64,000 bases of DNA from Stutzerimonas xanthomarina DSM 18231. Lineage in GTDB: Bacteria; Pseudomonadota; Gammaproteobacteria; Pseudomonadales; Pseudomonadaceae. A program made the translations under genes and the position numbers. Shown in pieces: positions 48,555-58,068 of the stretch. Location: the NCBI RefSeq assembly GCF_900129835.1, contig NZ_FQXA01000002.1, forward strand, positions 558,001-622,000. The letters are read 5' to 3'. Position 1 is the stretch's first letter. Every line of letters starts with the position of its first letter. The notes beneath the pieces are model-generated. The model made no database searches and was not told the origin of the DNA. It saw only the letters and a list, made by a program, of their open reading frames with translations.

Positions 48555-49367
48555 TCAGTCAGCGAAATCCGGTTTCTGCTTGCTCATATGCGCAGCCATG
48601 GCGACCTTCAGGTCGGCCGACTGAAGCATCGCTGCATTCCAGGTGGCGATGTATTCGAGGCCGTCATCGACACGATGGTCACGCATGTAACGGATCATCT
48701 CTTTGGTTCCGCGGATGGCAATCGGCGATTTCGCCGCGATATCCGCCGCCAGAGCGAACACACCCGCCATAAGCGACGGCTGGTCGGGGTAGGTTCGATT
48801 GACCAGGCCGATGGACTTCGCTTCCTGCCCATCAACGGTACGTCCGGTGTATGCCAGCTCGCGCATCATGCCATCGCCAACGATTCGCGGGAGTCGCTGC
48901 AGCGTGCCGACATCCGCCGCCATGCCCATATCGATTTCCTTGATCGAGAACTGCGCATCAAGCGTGCTGTACCGCATATCGCAGGCGGCGATCAGATCGA
49001 TCGCACCGCCGATGCAGTATCCCTGGATCGCCGCTATGACCGGCTTACGGCAATTGTCCACCGCATTGAACGAACTCTGGAGCTTGAGGATCTGGCGACG
49101 CAGACGTTCGGCGTTGCGGCCGACATCACTGCCCATCTGGGACGCGGCTTGCGCCAGCAGTTGAAGATCGATGCCGGCCGAAAAATGCTTGCCCTCGCCG
49201 GACAACACCACCACCCGAATGTCGTCCGTATCGTCGACCCACTGGAAGATATCAACAATTTCGCTCCAGAATGCGGCATTCATGGCGTTGACCTTGTCAG
49301 GCCGGTTAATCGCTACATGGGCGATCTTGTCCTTCAATTCGACACGGAAGGCTTGGTAGTCGGTCAC
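48555..49367 (-). CDS. Enoyl-CoA hydratase/isomerase (crotonase) family protein
   Basis: A 270-residue crotonase-fold enzyme. The oxyanion-hole segments are GKHFSAGIDLQLL near residue 70 and QGYCIGGAIDLIAACD near 120. The glutamate-bearing region reads FSIKEIDMGMAADVGTLQ, which matches delta3,5-delta2,4-dienoyl-CoA isomerases (ECH1-like) better than simple hydratases. Specificity is inferred. The start is a GTG at 49367 behind GAGGATG; the frame is open much further upstream but those residues are not conserved-looking. It lies 37 bases upstream of the fimL start. Confidence 0.9.
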   Translation of the reverse strand: MTDYQAFRVELKDKIAHVAINRPDKVNAMNAAFWSEIVDIFQWVDDTDDIRVVVLSGEGKHFSAGIDLQLLAQAASQMGSDVGRNAERLRRQILKLQSSFNAVDNCRKPVIAAIQGYCIGGAIDLIAACDMRYSTLDAQFSIKEIDMGMAADVGTLQRLPRIVGDGMMRELAYTGRTVDGQEAKSIGLVNRTYPDQPSLMAGVFALAADIAAKSPIAIRGTKEMIRYMRDHRVDDGLEYIATWNAAMLQSADLKVAMAAHMSKQKPDFAD

Positions 49368-49564
49368 GCTATCATCCTCGACAGCCGAGGCACTCAGTGC
49401 CTGGATGGGTTCGACAGTCCATAGAAGAAGGACTGTTCTCAGCCGGGCAACTATAACAACAGCCAACTGAAAGTCGATGCGGGACGATGTGAAGCAGCCC
49501 ACGCCCTCGCACATGATCTTCTTTGGCAACCCGCGATAGCCGCCAGGATTGGTTGAATCCTGCA

Positions 49565-51817
49565 CTAACTTTCGAGGATGCAGTCGACCGTGTACCTGGC
49601 CCCGTCAGGATGCTCTTCGTGCTGCAGCCCATGCACGTCAGCATCGAAACCAGGGAATTGCGCGGCGAACCGCTGAGCGAAGGCGAGGTAGTCGAGTATC
49701 GATCGGGTTTCAGACGTGAAGCGCTCACCAGGCATGATCAGGGGAATTCCTGGCGGGTACGGCACCAGCATGACCGCGGCGATGCGGCCCTCCAACGCCT
49801 CGATGGAGACTGCCTCAACCTCGCCCCGCACCAGCTTGTCGTATGCATCCGCCGGTTTCATTGCCAGCGCCGGTAGAGCCGTATACATCCGTTTCATGGC
49901 TTTCGCGGTGGCGTTGTCGCGATAGCAATCATGGAGCGAGTCGCAGAGGTCTCTCAGCCCCATGCCGAGGTACTGATTGCCGCCTGCCTGCACCACGGTT
50001 GGCAATGCATCACATAACGGCACGTTGTCGTCGTAGTGTCTCTTGAACTCGAGCAGCTCGGTCAGCAGCGTGCTCCACTTACCCTTGGTGATACCCATGG
50101 AAAACAACACCAGGATCGAATAGAGACCGGTTTTCTCGACAACCAGCCCACGCTCCCAGAGAAACTTGCTCACAACTGCTGCCGGAATGCCCCGCTCGCT
50201 CAACTTGCCACCGGCGGTGAGTCCGGGCGTCACCAGGGTGACCTTGATCGGATCGAGCAGCACGTAGTCATCGGCGACATCCCCGAAACCATGCCAATCC
50301 GCTTCTGGCTGCAGCACCCAGTCGCGGGTGACCAGCTCGTCCGCCCCATCGGCCGCGGATGGCTGCCATATGCTGAACCACCAGTCATCGGGCGCCAGAT
50401 GTTGCCTGAGGTTTGCCAATGCCCGACGAAAGCTCAACGCCTCATCAAAGGTTTCCTGAATCAGTGAGCGGCCTGCGGGACCCTCCATCATCGCTGAGGC
50501 AACATCTAGGGAAGCAAGGATGCCGTACTGCGGTGAGGTGGAGATATGCATCATGAAGGCCTCATTGAAGCGATCACGATCCAGCTGCCGCTGCTCACTG
50601 TCGAGCACATGGATCATCGACGCCTGGCTGAATGCGGCGAGCACCTTATGCGTCGAGTGAGTGGTGAATACCAGTGGTCCCTGTTCGCGGGTGTCCATCC
50701 CGTAACGCCCGTCGTAGAACTCATGGAACGCGGCATAGGCGTACCAGGCCTCGTCAAAATGTAGAACCTCGACGCTGTTGGCGAGCGTCCGTTTGATCAA
50801 GTTTGCGTTGTAGCAGAGGCCGTCGTAGGTGGAGTTGGTCACGACCGCCAGCTTTACTCTTGGCGAGCGTCCGCGCGTAAGCGGGTTGGCGTCGATCTTG
50901 GACTGGATCGATTCCGGCGAGAACTCATCGAGCGGAATCGGACCGATAATGCCAAGTTCGTTGCGTGACGGCGTCAGGTAAAGGGGAATCGCGCCAGTCA
51001 TGATGATCGAGTGCAGTATCGACTTATGGCAGTTGCGATCCACCAGCACCAGGTCATCTCGGGCCACCATCGAGTGCCAAACGATCTTGTTGGCGGTCGA
51101 GGTGCCATTGATTACGAAGAAGGTGTGATCTGCACCGAAGTTGCGGGCCGCTCGGGCTTCGGCCGCGGCTAGCGGGCCGGTGTGATCGAGCAGCGAACCA
51201 AGTTCAGGCACCGACACTGACAGATCAGAGCGCAGCGTGTTTTCACCAAAGAACTGATGAAAGGCTTGTCCAACGGGGCTCTTGCGAAAGGCGACACCGC
51301 CTCCATGGCCCGGTGTATGCCAGGAGTAGTTGGACTCACCCGTATGCTGCACCAGCGCGCGGAAAAAGGGTGGCAACAGACCGTCCAGATAGCTTCGAGC
51401 CGCCCGAGCGACCTGCCGAGCCAGGAACGGAACGGTGTCCTCAAACAGATAGAGCAACCCACGCAGCTCATTCAGATCCGCCATGGCCTCGGCTGGCGCA
51501 TTCTCGATGGTAATCTGCTCGCCAAGTGCAAAGATCGGCAGCTGAGGTGCACGCCGCCGAGCAACTCTTATCAGCCCAACCACGTCTTGCAATAGCCGTT
51601 GGTTCTCGCCGGCACCTTCAGCAGCAACCAGAATGCAAGCTAACCCGTGATGGGTGGATGCGACAATCCGGCCTTCTGCGGCACTTCCTGTGGGAAGAAT
51701 GTGGAAGCCGTCCCGCTCAAGCTCGGCCGCTATTTCACGCACCCGCTCACCGGCAACGGTATCGGCTTTGATGTCGCGATGAACAATAAGGACGGGGAAT
51801 TTGAGGTCTTTATACAT
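49565..51817 (-). CDS. ldcA: Lysine decarboxylase LdcA (Orn/Lys/Arg decarboxylase family)
   Basis: A 750-residue PLP enzyme of the fold-III basic amino-acid decarboxylases. An N-terminal receiver-like wing domain (about 1-130) precedes the PLP core; the Schiff-base Lys is in FTTHSTHKVLAAFSQ near residue 390, with LHFDEAWYAY upstream. A C-terminal domain completes it. In P. aeruginosa the equivalent LdcA decarboxylates lysine to cadaverine and is induced by arginine through ArgR. The start at 51817 has AGGAAG as RBS. No convincing ArgR site was found in the 113 bp before it. A 197-bp gap separates its end from the crotonase start. Confidence 0.93.
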   Translation of the reverse strand: MYKDLKFPVLIVHRDIKADTVAGERVREIAAELERDGFHILPTGSAAEGRIVASTHHGLACILVAAEGAGENQRLLQDVVGLIRVARRRAPQLPIFALGEQITIENAPAEAMADLNELRGLLYLFEDTVPFLARQVARAARSYLDGLLPPFFRALVQHTGESNYSWHTPGHGGGVAFRKSPVGQAFHQFFGENTLRSDLSVSVPELGSLLDHTGPLAAAEARAARNFGADHTFFVINGTSTANKIVWHSMVARDDLVLVDRNCHKSILHSIIMTGAIPLYLTPSRNELGIIGPIPLDEFSPESIQSKIDANPLTRGRSPRVKLAVVTNSTYDGLCYNANLIKRTLANSVEVLHFDEAWYAYAAFHEFYDGRYGMDTREQGPLVFTTHSTHKVLAAFSQASMIHVLDSEQRQLDRDRFNEAFMMHISTSPQYGILASLDVASAMMEGPAGRSLIQETFDEALSFRRALANLRQHLAPDDWWFSIWQPSAADGADELVTRDWVLQPEADWHGFGDVADDYVLLDPIKVTLVTPGLTAGGKLSERGIPAAVVSKFLWERGLVVEKTGLYSILVLFSMGITKGKWSTLLTELLEFKRHYDDNVPLCDALPTVVQAGGNQYLGMGLRDLCDSLHDCYRDNATAKAMKRMYTALPALAMKPADAYDKLVRGEVEAVSIEALEGRIAAVMLVPYPPGIPLIMPGERFTSETRSILDYLAFAQRFAAQFPGFDADVHGLQHEEHPDGARYTVDCILES

Positions 51818-51930
51818 GGGGGCTTCCTGGAGGCATTCCTCTCCAGCGTAGAGGCTCCGCCCCCCAAGCACCAAGCGAGAATTGTCACATGGTGCCCGAC
51901 GCGCCCGATCCGCGCGTCGACATCACCCCG

Positions 51931-52692
51931 TCAGGCAGGCAGTGCTTCAGCGTCGTTGTCGGCAGATTGCTCCAACTGAAGCCAGAGCGGCGTTGCTCCT
52001 GCGGCCTTCTCGATAGCGCGCATGCGGACCTCATGTGCAGCAACTTCTTCCGCATTGGCGCGGATCACCAAGGTACTGGCACGGCCGGCTGGCAACCGGC
52101 GGATCGGCGCAGCCTGCTGACGCCCACCGCTCTCGGAGTCGGCACCCTCCCCCGCAAGAGACAGGTTGGTTTGCCCGCCTGTCATCGTCAGGTAGACGTC
52201 GGCAAGAATTTCCGCATCGAGCAGGGCGCCGTGCAGATCGCGACCCGAGTTGTCGACACCATAACGTTTGCATAACGCATCAAGGCTGTTGCGCTGGCCC
52301 GGGTGGCGTTCACGGGCCATCAGCAGGGTATCGAGGATGCTGCAGTGATCGCTCAGCTCGGCGCGGTCTTGCTGACCAAGCAGCGCGAACTCGTTATTGA
52401 TAAAGCCCACGTCAAACGCAGCGTTATGAATGATTAGCTGCGCGCCCTTTATGAATTCGAAGAACTCATTGGCGACTTCCCTGAACCGCGGCTTGTCGGT
52501 CAGAAATTCATCGGTAATTCCGTGAACGGCGATTGCACCCTCATCAACCTCACGATCCGGCTGCAGATAGACATGATAATGCCGGCCAGTAAGGCGGCGG
52601 CCGATGACCTCGACACAGCCGATCTCGATAATCCGGTGACCATCGGTCACTGGCATGCCAGTGGTTTCGGTATCGAGTACTACGCTACGCAT
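51931..52692 (-). CDS. dnaQ: DNA polymerase III epsilon subunit (proofreading exonuclease)
   Basis: A 253-residue DEDDh exonuclease that removes misincorporated bases and binds the alpha subunit. The ExoI motif is VLDTETTGMP near residue 6, ExoII HNAAFDVGFIN near 90, and ExoIII with the catalytic His RDLHGALLDAEILA near 150. The C-terminal 70 residues hold the alpha- and theta-binding tail. It begins 12 bases after rnhA on the same strand, the usual gammaproteobacterial pair although often divergent in enteric bacteria. Confidence 0.97.
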   Translation of the reverse strand: MRSVVLDTETTGMPVTDGHRIIEIGCVEVIGRRLTGRHYHVYLQPDREVDEGAIAVHGITDEFLTDKPRFREVANEFFEFIKGAQLIIHNAAFDVGFINNEFALLGQQDRAELSDHCSILDTLLMARERHPGQRNSLDALCKRYGVDNSGRDLHGALLDAEILADVYLTMTGGQTNLSLAGEGADSESGGRQQAAPIRRLPAGRASTLVIRANAEEVAAHEVRMRAIEKAAGATPLWLQLEQSADNDAEALPA

Positions 52693-52704
52693 GTTTCAAC
52701 TCAC

Positions 52705-53157
52705 TCAAGCAGGTTGTCGTTTGGCTTGCACTACGCCGCGATTGGCCAGGAGATCGGCACGCTCGTTTCCAGGGTGACCGGTATGCCCACGAACCCACTG
52801 CCAGCTCACTTGATGACGGCCAACCTGTTCATCCAGCAACCGCCAGAGATCGGCGTTCTTGACAGGTTGCTTGGCGGCGGTCTTCCAGCCACGCTTCTTC
52901 CAGTTAGGCATCCAGTCATTGATACCCTGCATGACGTATTGTGAGTCGGTCACCAGCTTGACCTGACATGGCCGCTTCAGCTCTTCGAGTGCACGGATAG
53001 CAGCCATCAGTTCCATGCGGTTGTTGGTGGTTTCCGCCTCGCCACCCCAGAGCTCTCGCTCCACACCTTTGTAGATCAGCAGCGCGCCCCAGCCACCGGG
53101 GCCCGGATTGCCCTTACAGGCACCGTCCGTATATATCTCGACCGTTTCGTCACTCAT
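52705..53157 (-). CDS. rnhA: Ribonuclease HI
   Basis: A 150-residue endonuclease that cuts RNA in RNA-DNA hybrids. The metal-binding acidic residues are in [19 protein letters not shown], the Glu of [24 protein letters not shown], and the final [17 protein letters not shown]. Length is standard. It lies between dnaQ (12 bases downstream) and a methyltransferase gene (17 bases upstream), and all three run on the minus strand as one likely operon. Confidence 0.97.
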   Translation of the reverse strand: MSDETVEIYTDGACKGNPGPGGWGALLIYKGVERELWGGEAETTNNRMELMAAIRALEELKRPCQVKLVTDSQYVMQGINDWMPNWKKRGWKTAAKQPVKNADLWRLLDEQVGRHQVSWQWVRGHTGHPGNERADLLANRGVVQAKRQPA

Positions 53158-53174
53158 GAGTAATTCTTTGCCTA

Positions 53175-53930
53175 TTACTGTTCGGCATCGCGGCGGCTGA
53201 CCTTCGCCACGGGCATCGGCAGCAACTGGCCCATGCGCTCGCGACGACTTTGGCGCACGGGTCGGAGGCCTACCATTAGCTTTCGCGCCACCAGCAGGTA
53301 GAACCCCCCAATAGGCAATTGCGACCGTTGCCCTGCGGTCTCAAGACCGGACAACCGCAGCCGCCACTGGCTCGACGAAAGCGGCGGACAATAGCATCCG
53401 AACTGCCGTTTCTCCAGCGAGAATCCAAGCAGGTTCAACCAGTCACCCACTCGCGTCGGACGAATGCAACGAGCATGGCGAAACGCCTTGCGTGACAGTA
53501 GACGAGTCGCGCCCCAGGCACTCCATGGATTGATCCCGACAATCAACAAATGCCCGCCGGGCCTTACGCTACGGGCGGCCTCGCGCAGCAGCGCGTGCGG
53601 CGACAGACTGAAGTCCAGGCCATGCTGAAGCACAACGACGTCGGCCGCATGCTCGCCGATCGGCCAGGATTGCTCCTCGCATACGATTTCAACACCCGGC
53701 AGCGGTGGCCCTACGCGAACGCTGCGCTTGATCTTCTGCGGCTCGATCGGAATATTGGCGAATGGCCCGTAATGCACCAGATAGCTGCCGAAACACCGCG
53801 AAAGTTGCTGGTTGATCACGCGCTGTTCATGCTCAAGCAGCTGTCGCCCGGATGGGCCGTCAAACCAGGCACTGGCCTTGTCCATCAGCAGCAGCCAGCG
53901 CTCGTCCGATTTGGTACAAGACTCACTCAT
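53175..53930 (-). CDS. Class I SAM-dependent methyltransferase (YafS-like)
   Basis: A 251-residue protein with a Rossmann-type methyltransferase core. The SAM region is degenerate in its first strand but shows [20 protein letters not shown] and the post-motif [15 protein letters not shown]. The final third has the [20 protein letters not shown] region that ends in a hydrophobic stretch. The same gene lies upstream of rnhA in many gammaproteobacteria (YafS). Substrate unknown. It is divergent from gloB with a 112-bp gap. Confidence 0.87.
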   Translation of the reverse strand: MSESCTKSDERWLLLMDKASAWFDGPSGRQLLEHEQRVINQQLSRCFGSYLVHYGPFANIPIEPQKIKRSVRVGPPLPGVEIVCEEQSWPIGEHAADVVVLQHGLDFSLSPHALLREAARSVRPGGHLLIVGINPWSAWGATRLLSRKAFRHARCIRPTRVGDWLNLLGFSLEKRQFGCYCPPLSSSQWRLRLSGLETAGQRSQLPIGGFYLLVARKLMVGLRPVRQSRRERMGQLLPMPVAKVSRRDAEQ

Positions 53931-54042
53931 GGCTAGCCTCCGTTCGTCGGTTTGGCCGAGCCAATCAATGCCCCCGATCGGCTCAACTCTCCAGTTCGGC
54001 TGTTAGGATGCGCTTTTGCTATTGAATTGGCGACCCGTGCAT

Positions 54043-54822
54043 ATGTTGAAAATAGACGCTCTGCCCGCCTTCACTGACAACTACATCTGGATGCTGCAGG
54101 ATCCACAACGCCGGCTCTGCGCTGCGGTGGATCCGGGTGAGGCTGCCCCTGTTGAGAAATGGCTGGACACTCGCCCCGACTGGCATCTGACCGACATTCT
54201 GGTCACCCATCATCACCATGACCATGTAGGTGGCGTTGAGCAACTCAAGGCCAGGTACGGCGCAAGGGTCCACGGCCCTGCAGGGGAAAAGATCCCGGCC
54301 AGAGATGATGCGCTGGTCGATGGGCAGCGCATTCGCATTCTCGACCATGAGCTCGAGGTATTCGAGGTGCCGGGACATACCAGCGGCCACATCGCCTATT
54401 TCCATGACGATACCCAAGCCCCGTGGCTGTTGAGTGGCGATACGCTGTTTGCCGCAGGTTGTGGCCGCCTATTCGAGGGCACTGCCAGCCAGATGTTCGG
54501 ATCACTGCAACGGCTTGCCGCGCTGCCGGCGTCTACCAAGGTGTATTGCACGCATGAGTACACTTTGAGCAACCTGCGCTTTGCCAAGGCAGTCGAACCG
54601 GACAACCCGGATATCGCCGAGCGCCTCGAACAGGTCATCCGCTTGCGCGAGGCAAAGCGCATTACTCTTCCCTCTGACCTCCGCATCGAACGCGCCACCA
54701 ACCCCTTCCTTCGTTGCAGCGAGCCCCGAGTGGTAGCCGCAGCGAGCCGACATGCAGATCGCCCACTGGACACAGCGGAAGTCGTGTTCGCAGCTCTTCG
54801 AGCGTGGAAAGACTGCTTTTAA
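54043..54822 (+). CDS. gloB: Hydroxyacylglutathione hydrolase (glyoxalase II)
   Basis: A 259-residue metallo-beta-lactamase-fold enzyme that hydrolyses S-lactoylglutathione, finishing methylglyoxal detoxification. The double-metal site is intact: [12 protein letters not shown] near residue 51, [25 protein letters not shown] and [12 protein letters not shown]. The C-terminal helices carry the glutathione-binding region. The start chosen is the ATG at 54043; a GTG six bases earlier would add two residues. mltD follows 100 bases later. Confidence 0.96.
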   Translation: MLKIDALPAFTDNYIWMLQDPQRRLCAAVDPGEAAPVEKWLDTRPDWHLTDILVTHHHHDHVGGVEQLKARYGARVHGPAGEKIPARDDALVDGQRIRILDHELEVFEVPGHTSGHIAYFHDDTQAPWLLSGDTLFAAGCGRLFEGTASQMFGSLQRLAALPASTKVYCTHEYTLSNLRFAKAVEPDNPDIAERLEQVIRLREAKRITLPSDLRIERATNPFLRCSEPRVVAAASRHADRPLDTAEVVFAALRAWKDCF

Positions 54823-54922
54823 TGAAGATCGACCAGTAGCCAAAAACCGAGACGCCGGGTTGACCCGCCGGAACGGCATTCCTACACTCCCTCGAATTTG
54901 CGCGTAGGGAGCCCACCAGCCA

Positions 54923-56473
54923 ATGCCGTCTGACTCTTCGAACAGCCCACAGCCGGACGCCTTGGCAGCCTCCGGTCGGGCCCTGGCGCTGGCAATCTGT
55001 CTCGCTATAACGGGCTGCCAGAGCACATCCCCCCAAGCCCCAATGGACAGCAATGCGCAGGTCCGAGCCGTGCCAACAGTGCAGGACACCCTGTGGCTAA
55101 CGGACAAAGCCCCGGTTGAAGCAACCTACGCGGACATATGGGATCGCATCAGGCAGGGATTCAAGCTGCAGGACCATCTGGACAGCAATCCGCGCATCGA
55201 GCAACAGCGCCTGCTTTTTTCCAGTCGCCCGAACTCCATCGAGATGGCAAGCGAGCGCGGCAGCCCCTACATCCATTACATCGTAGAGCAACTCGAAGAG
55301 CGCGACATGCCGCTTGAGCTGGCGCTGCTGCCAATCATCGAAAGTGCGTACAACCCCTTTGCCTACTCGCCGGCTCAGGCAGTCGGCCTCTGGCAGTTCA
55401 TCCCTTCGACGGGCCGTCATTTCAATCTGCAACAGACCAGTTGGTATGACGGCAGGCGCGACATTACCGCGTCCACGGCCGCAGCGCTGCGTTACCTTAC
55501 CTATCTCCACGGCTTGTTCAGCGACGACTGGCTGCTTGCCCTGGCGGCGTATAACGCGGGAGAAGGGACCGTGAGTCGCGCCATCGAGCGCAACCAGAAG
55601 CTCGGTCTGCCGACGGATTACTGGAATCTGCCCCTGCCCAGAGAAACACGCGATTACGTGCCCAAACTGCTGGCGCTCTCCCAAATGGTGCAAAGCCCCG
55701 AGGCATACGGGCTGAATCTGAATCCGATCGCCGACGAGCCCTATTTTGAAGTGGTTGCACTGAAGCAACGTATGGATCTTGCTCGGGTCGCCGATATGGT
55801 GGACCTGGATGAAGACGAGATCTATCAGCTGAACCCTGCATTCACCCGGCGCATTACGCTGGACGGCCCCCAGCACTTGCTGGTCCCAACCGACAAAGCC
55901 GAGATGTTTGCCGCCAACCTTGCGCTGATGAAGCCACAGGATCTGGTTGACTGGCAGCAGTACAAGGTACGCCCTGGCGACACCCTTGGCGCAATCGCCA
56001 ACAAGTATCGGCTGTCCGTCAATATCATTCGTGATATCAATCGTCTTCGCAGCGATCGCCTGCAGATCGGGCAGGTCCTCAGCATTCCCCAGTCGGCCGG
56101 CGCAGCTCAATCCAAGGAGCTTCTGCATGCCGTTGCGCGAAGCCAACCGGCACCGCGCAGCTACCGGGTCCGCCAGGGTGACAACCTCTGGGACATTGCC
56201 AAAAAACAGAAGATCTCAGTGCGTGATCTGCAGCGCTGGAACAACCTCTCTGGCAGCAACCTTAAGGTAGGTCAGGCCCTGTTTCTCCAAGCTGCAGGCA
56301 CTAACCAGCAGGCCAAACCCGCGCCAACTTATTACAAGGTGAAGAAAGGTGATTCGCTTTATGTGATCGCCAAGCGCTTCAACGTTCAGATCAATAACCT
56401 GAAGACCTGGAACCCCAGAGACAGCGCGATGCTCAAGCCGGGCCAGACCCTAACGCTCTATATCCCGCGCTGA
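54923..56473 (+). CDS. mltD: Membrane-bound lytic transglycosylase D
   Basis: A 516-residue outer-membrane lipoprotein that cleaves the glycan strands of peptidoglycan. A type II signal ends in the lipobox LAITGC near residue 33. The goose-lysozyme-like SLT domain (about 110-260) holds the catalytic Glu in LLPIIESAYNPFAYS and the LAAYNAGEGTV motif. Three LysM repeats follow, starting YKVRPGDTLGAIA (near 346), YRVRQGDNLWDIA (near 413) and YKVKKGDSLYVIA (near 472). A GGGAG RBS precedes the ATG. It ends at a hairpin shared with the convergent HDOD gene. Confidence 0.96.
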   Translation: MPSDSSNSPQPDALAASGRALALAICLAITGCQSTSPQAPMDSNAQVRAVPTVQDTLWLTDKAPVEATYADIWDRIRQGFKLQDHLDSNPRIEQQRLLFSSRPNSIEMASERGSPYIHYIVEQLEERDMPLELALLPIIESAYNPFAYSPAQAVGLWQFIPSTGRHFNLQQTSWYDGRRDITASTAAALRYLTYLHGLFSDDWLLALAAYNAGEGTVSRAIERNQKLGLPTDYWNLPLPRETRDYVPKLLALSQMVQSPEAYGLNLNPIADEPYFEVVALKQRMDLARVADMVDLDEDEIYQLNPAFTRRITLDGPQHLLVPTDKAEMFAANLALMKPQDLVDWQQYKVRPGDTLGAIANKYRLSVNIIRDINRLRSDRLQIGQVLSIPQSAGAAQSKELLHAVARSQPAPRSYRVRQGDNLWDIAKKQKISVRDLQRWNNLSGSNLKVGQALFLQAAGTNQQAKPAPTYYKVKKGDSLYVIAKRFNVQINNLKTWNPRDSAMLKPGQTLTLYIPR

Positions 56474-56478
56474 CGTGT

Positions 56479-56506
56479 AGCGGGCGAAACGTCGAGGTCG
56501 CCCGCT
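56479..56506. terminator. Hairpin between convergent mltD and HDOD genes
   Basis: AGCGGGCGA (56479-56487) pairs perfectly with TCGCCCGCT (56498-56506) around ten bases. It touches the HDOD-gene stop codon. Only a weak T-run is present, so termination may be partial. Confidence 0.65.
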
Positions 56507-57963
56507 CAATTGCGCTTGCCGAATGCGTCCAGGCAGCGCCCCGCCAGTTGAGTAAATCGCTGGAACGCGATGAATTGTTCGTGCTTCAGTGCTCGACCGG
56601 ATATTCGATTGTCGGCGTAGAGGACACCGATTTCTCGCGTGCCTGCCATTAATGGCGCAATAAAAAACATCCCTTTTCCAAGCTGCTGGCGAAGCGGCAA
56701 GGTAACCAGCTCGTCGAGGTTATTGCTTGCCGGTACACCCATCCACAGCGGCTGACGTTGGCGCAGCACATAACTGAAAATATGCGACTGGCCTGACGGA
56801 TCAACGGGCAACACGAATTGCTCAAGCCAGGCCTGGGTTTGCTCACCCGCTACGCACTTGACGCGGAACGAGCGCTGCTGATCGGCCAGAACGGTCAGCA
56901 TTACGCGCTCCAGCCCCGCGCCTTGGTGCAGACCCTTGAGCAACGCATCGAGAATCAAACCAACGTCGCCCCGACTAGCAGCCATCATGCCGAGGTCTTG
57001 CATGGCCTGCTGCATAACCAGTAGGTCGGGCTGCAAGAGGCTTGCAGCGCGCTGCGCCTGCTGCAATTGAACTTGCTCCGGGTCAGTGGACGGGATCAGC
57101 TTGCACAGTCGACTGGCTCCAAATGTCGTCGCTACGCTGACAGCCTCGTCAGCACTGGCGAGGATCTGCTGCATCGCATCCGCTTCAGAAATGCCGCCGA
57201 AATCGGCCAACTCCCTGACCAAGTCACCCATTTCCGGGCAGCCCCACCCGTTCAGCGCCGCCGCACCGATGCGGACCCCGAGGTTGACGGAGTGCGCGGC
57301 GGGGTCTCGCAGGTTGCCCGATCCATGAGCGAAACTCGCCAGCTCACCGATATTCCAGCTTTTGATCAGCCCGAGGTTAAGCTGGCGAAAACTGGTACCA
57401 AGCACTTGCTCGACCGCTTCGTCATGATCCGTACCGCCCGCCAGCTCCTCACCGAGCTCATCGGCCTGCCGACCACCGCAGCCCCAGAACGCAAGCTCGC
57501 CAACTTCATGGAGCAAGGCGGCAATGAAGACCTCTTCTTCATGCTTGGTCAGAACGTAGCCCGCAATGTTGCGTGCCTGCACCGCCGCATGAAATGACCG
57601 CGCCAGCAATTCCTGTAGTTGCTGGCGCGGCGTACGATCCAGCAGTCCGTCGATCAGGCTGACCGAGAGACTGATCAACCGCACGTTATCGAAACCGATC
57701 ATGACGATGGCCCGGGAGATGGTCTTGATCGTTTCCTGCGAGGGGTTGTAATAGCTGCTATTACCGACTCGAAGCACCTTTGAGGTCAGGGCAGCGTCGC
57801 GCAGGAGCACGTCGGCAAGCTGTTGAACGGAGGCATGCTCCTGCTCGGTGAGGCGTTGCAGGTCCTGCACAACCGCCGCCAATGCGGGCAGTTCGGATTG
57901 GTTCAGGCGGTCTATCCATGACTGCAGACCATAGCTGGTTTCACGCAAATTAAGCGACCTCAC
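56506..57963 (-). CDS. HDOD-GAF signalling protein
   Basis: A 485-residue soluble protein. Residues about 20-220 form an HDOD domain (ALTSKVLRVGNSSYYNP, then RAIVMIGFDNVRLISLSVSL; the usual catalytic HD pair of true HD enzymes is not kept, as in the family). Residues about 310-480 look like a GAF domain (LEQFVLPVDPSGQSHIFSYV, MAGTREIGVLYADNRISGR). HDOD proteins of Pseudomonas and Xanthomonas take part in c-di-GMP and stress signalling. The start lies 105 bases from the divergent npp operon. Function is otherwise unknown. Confidence 0.88.
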   Translation of the reverse strand: MRSLNLRETSYGLQSWIDRLNQSELPALAAVVQDLQRLTEQEHASVQQLADVLLRDAALTSKVLRVGNSSYYNPSQETIKTISRAIVMIGFDNVRLISLSVSLIDGLLDRTPRQQLQELLARSFHAAVQARNIAGYVLTKHEEEVFIAALLHEVGELAFWGCGGRQADELGEELAGGTDHDEAVEQVLGTSFRQLNLGLIKSWNIGELASFAHGSGNLRDPAAHSVNLGVRIGAAALNGWGCPEMGDLVRELADFGGISEADAMQQILASADEAVSVATTFGASRLCKLIPSTDPEQVQLQQAQRAASLLQPDLLVMQQAMQDLGMMAASRGDVGLILDALLKGLHQGAGLERVMLTVLADQQRSFRVKCVAGEQTQAWLEQFVLPVDPSGQSHIFSYVLRQRQPLWMGVPASNNLDELVTLPLRQQLGKGMFFIAPLMAGTREIGVLYADNRISGRALKHEQFIAFQRFTQLAGRCLDAFGKRN

Positions 57964-58068
57964 CCAACGATCGGGCGGCTGAAGGGAAAGGCAGTTTGCC
58001 CAGATAGCCGGCCTTTTTCCAGCGGATACAAGCTGTTACTGTACCCGGCCGAAAAGACCGAAAGCGCC

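Noticed and set aside
51818-51930. ArgR operator upstream of ldcA
   Set aside because: TGTCAC near 51890 only partly resembles the Pseudomonas half-site and the second half is missing.
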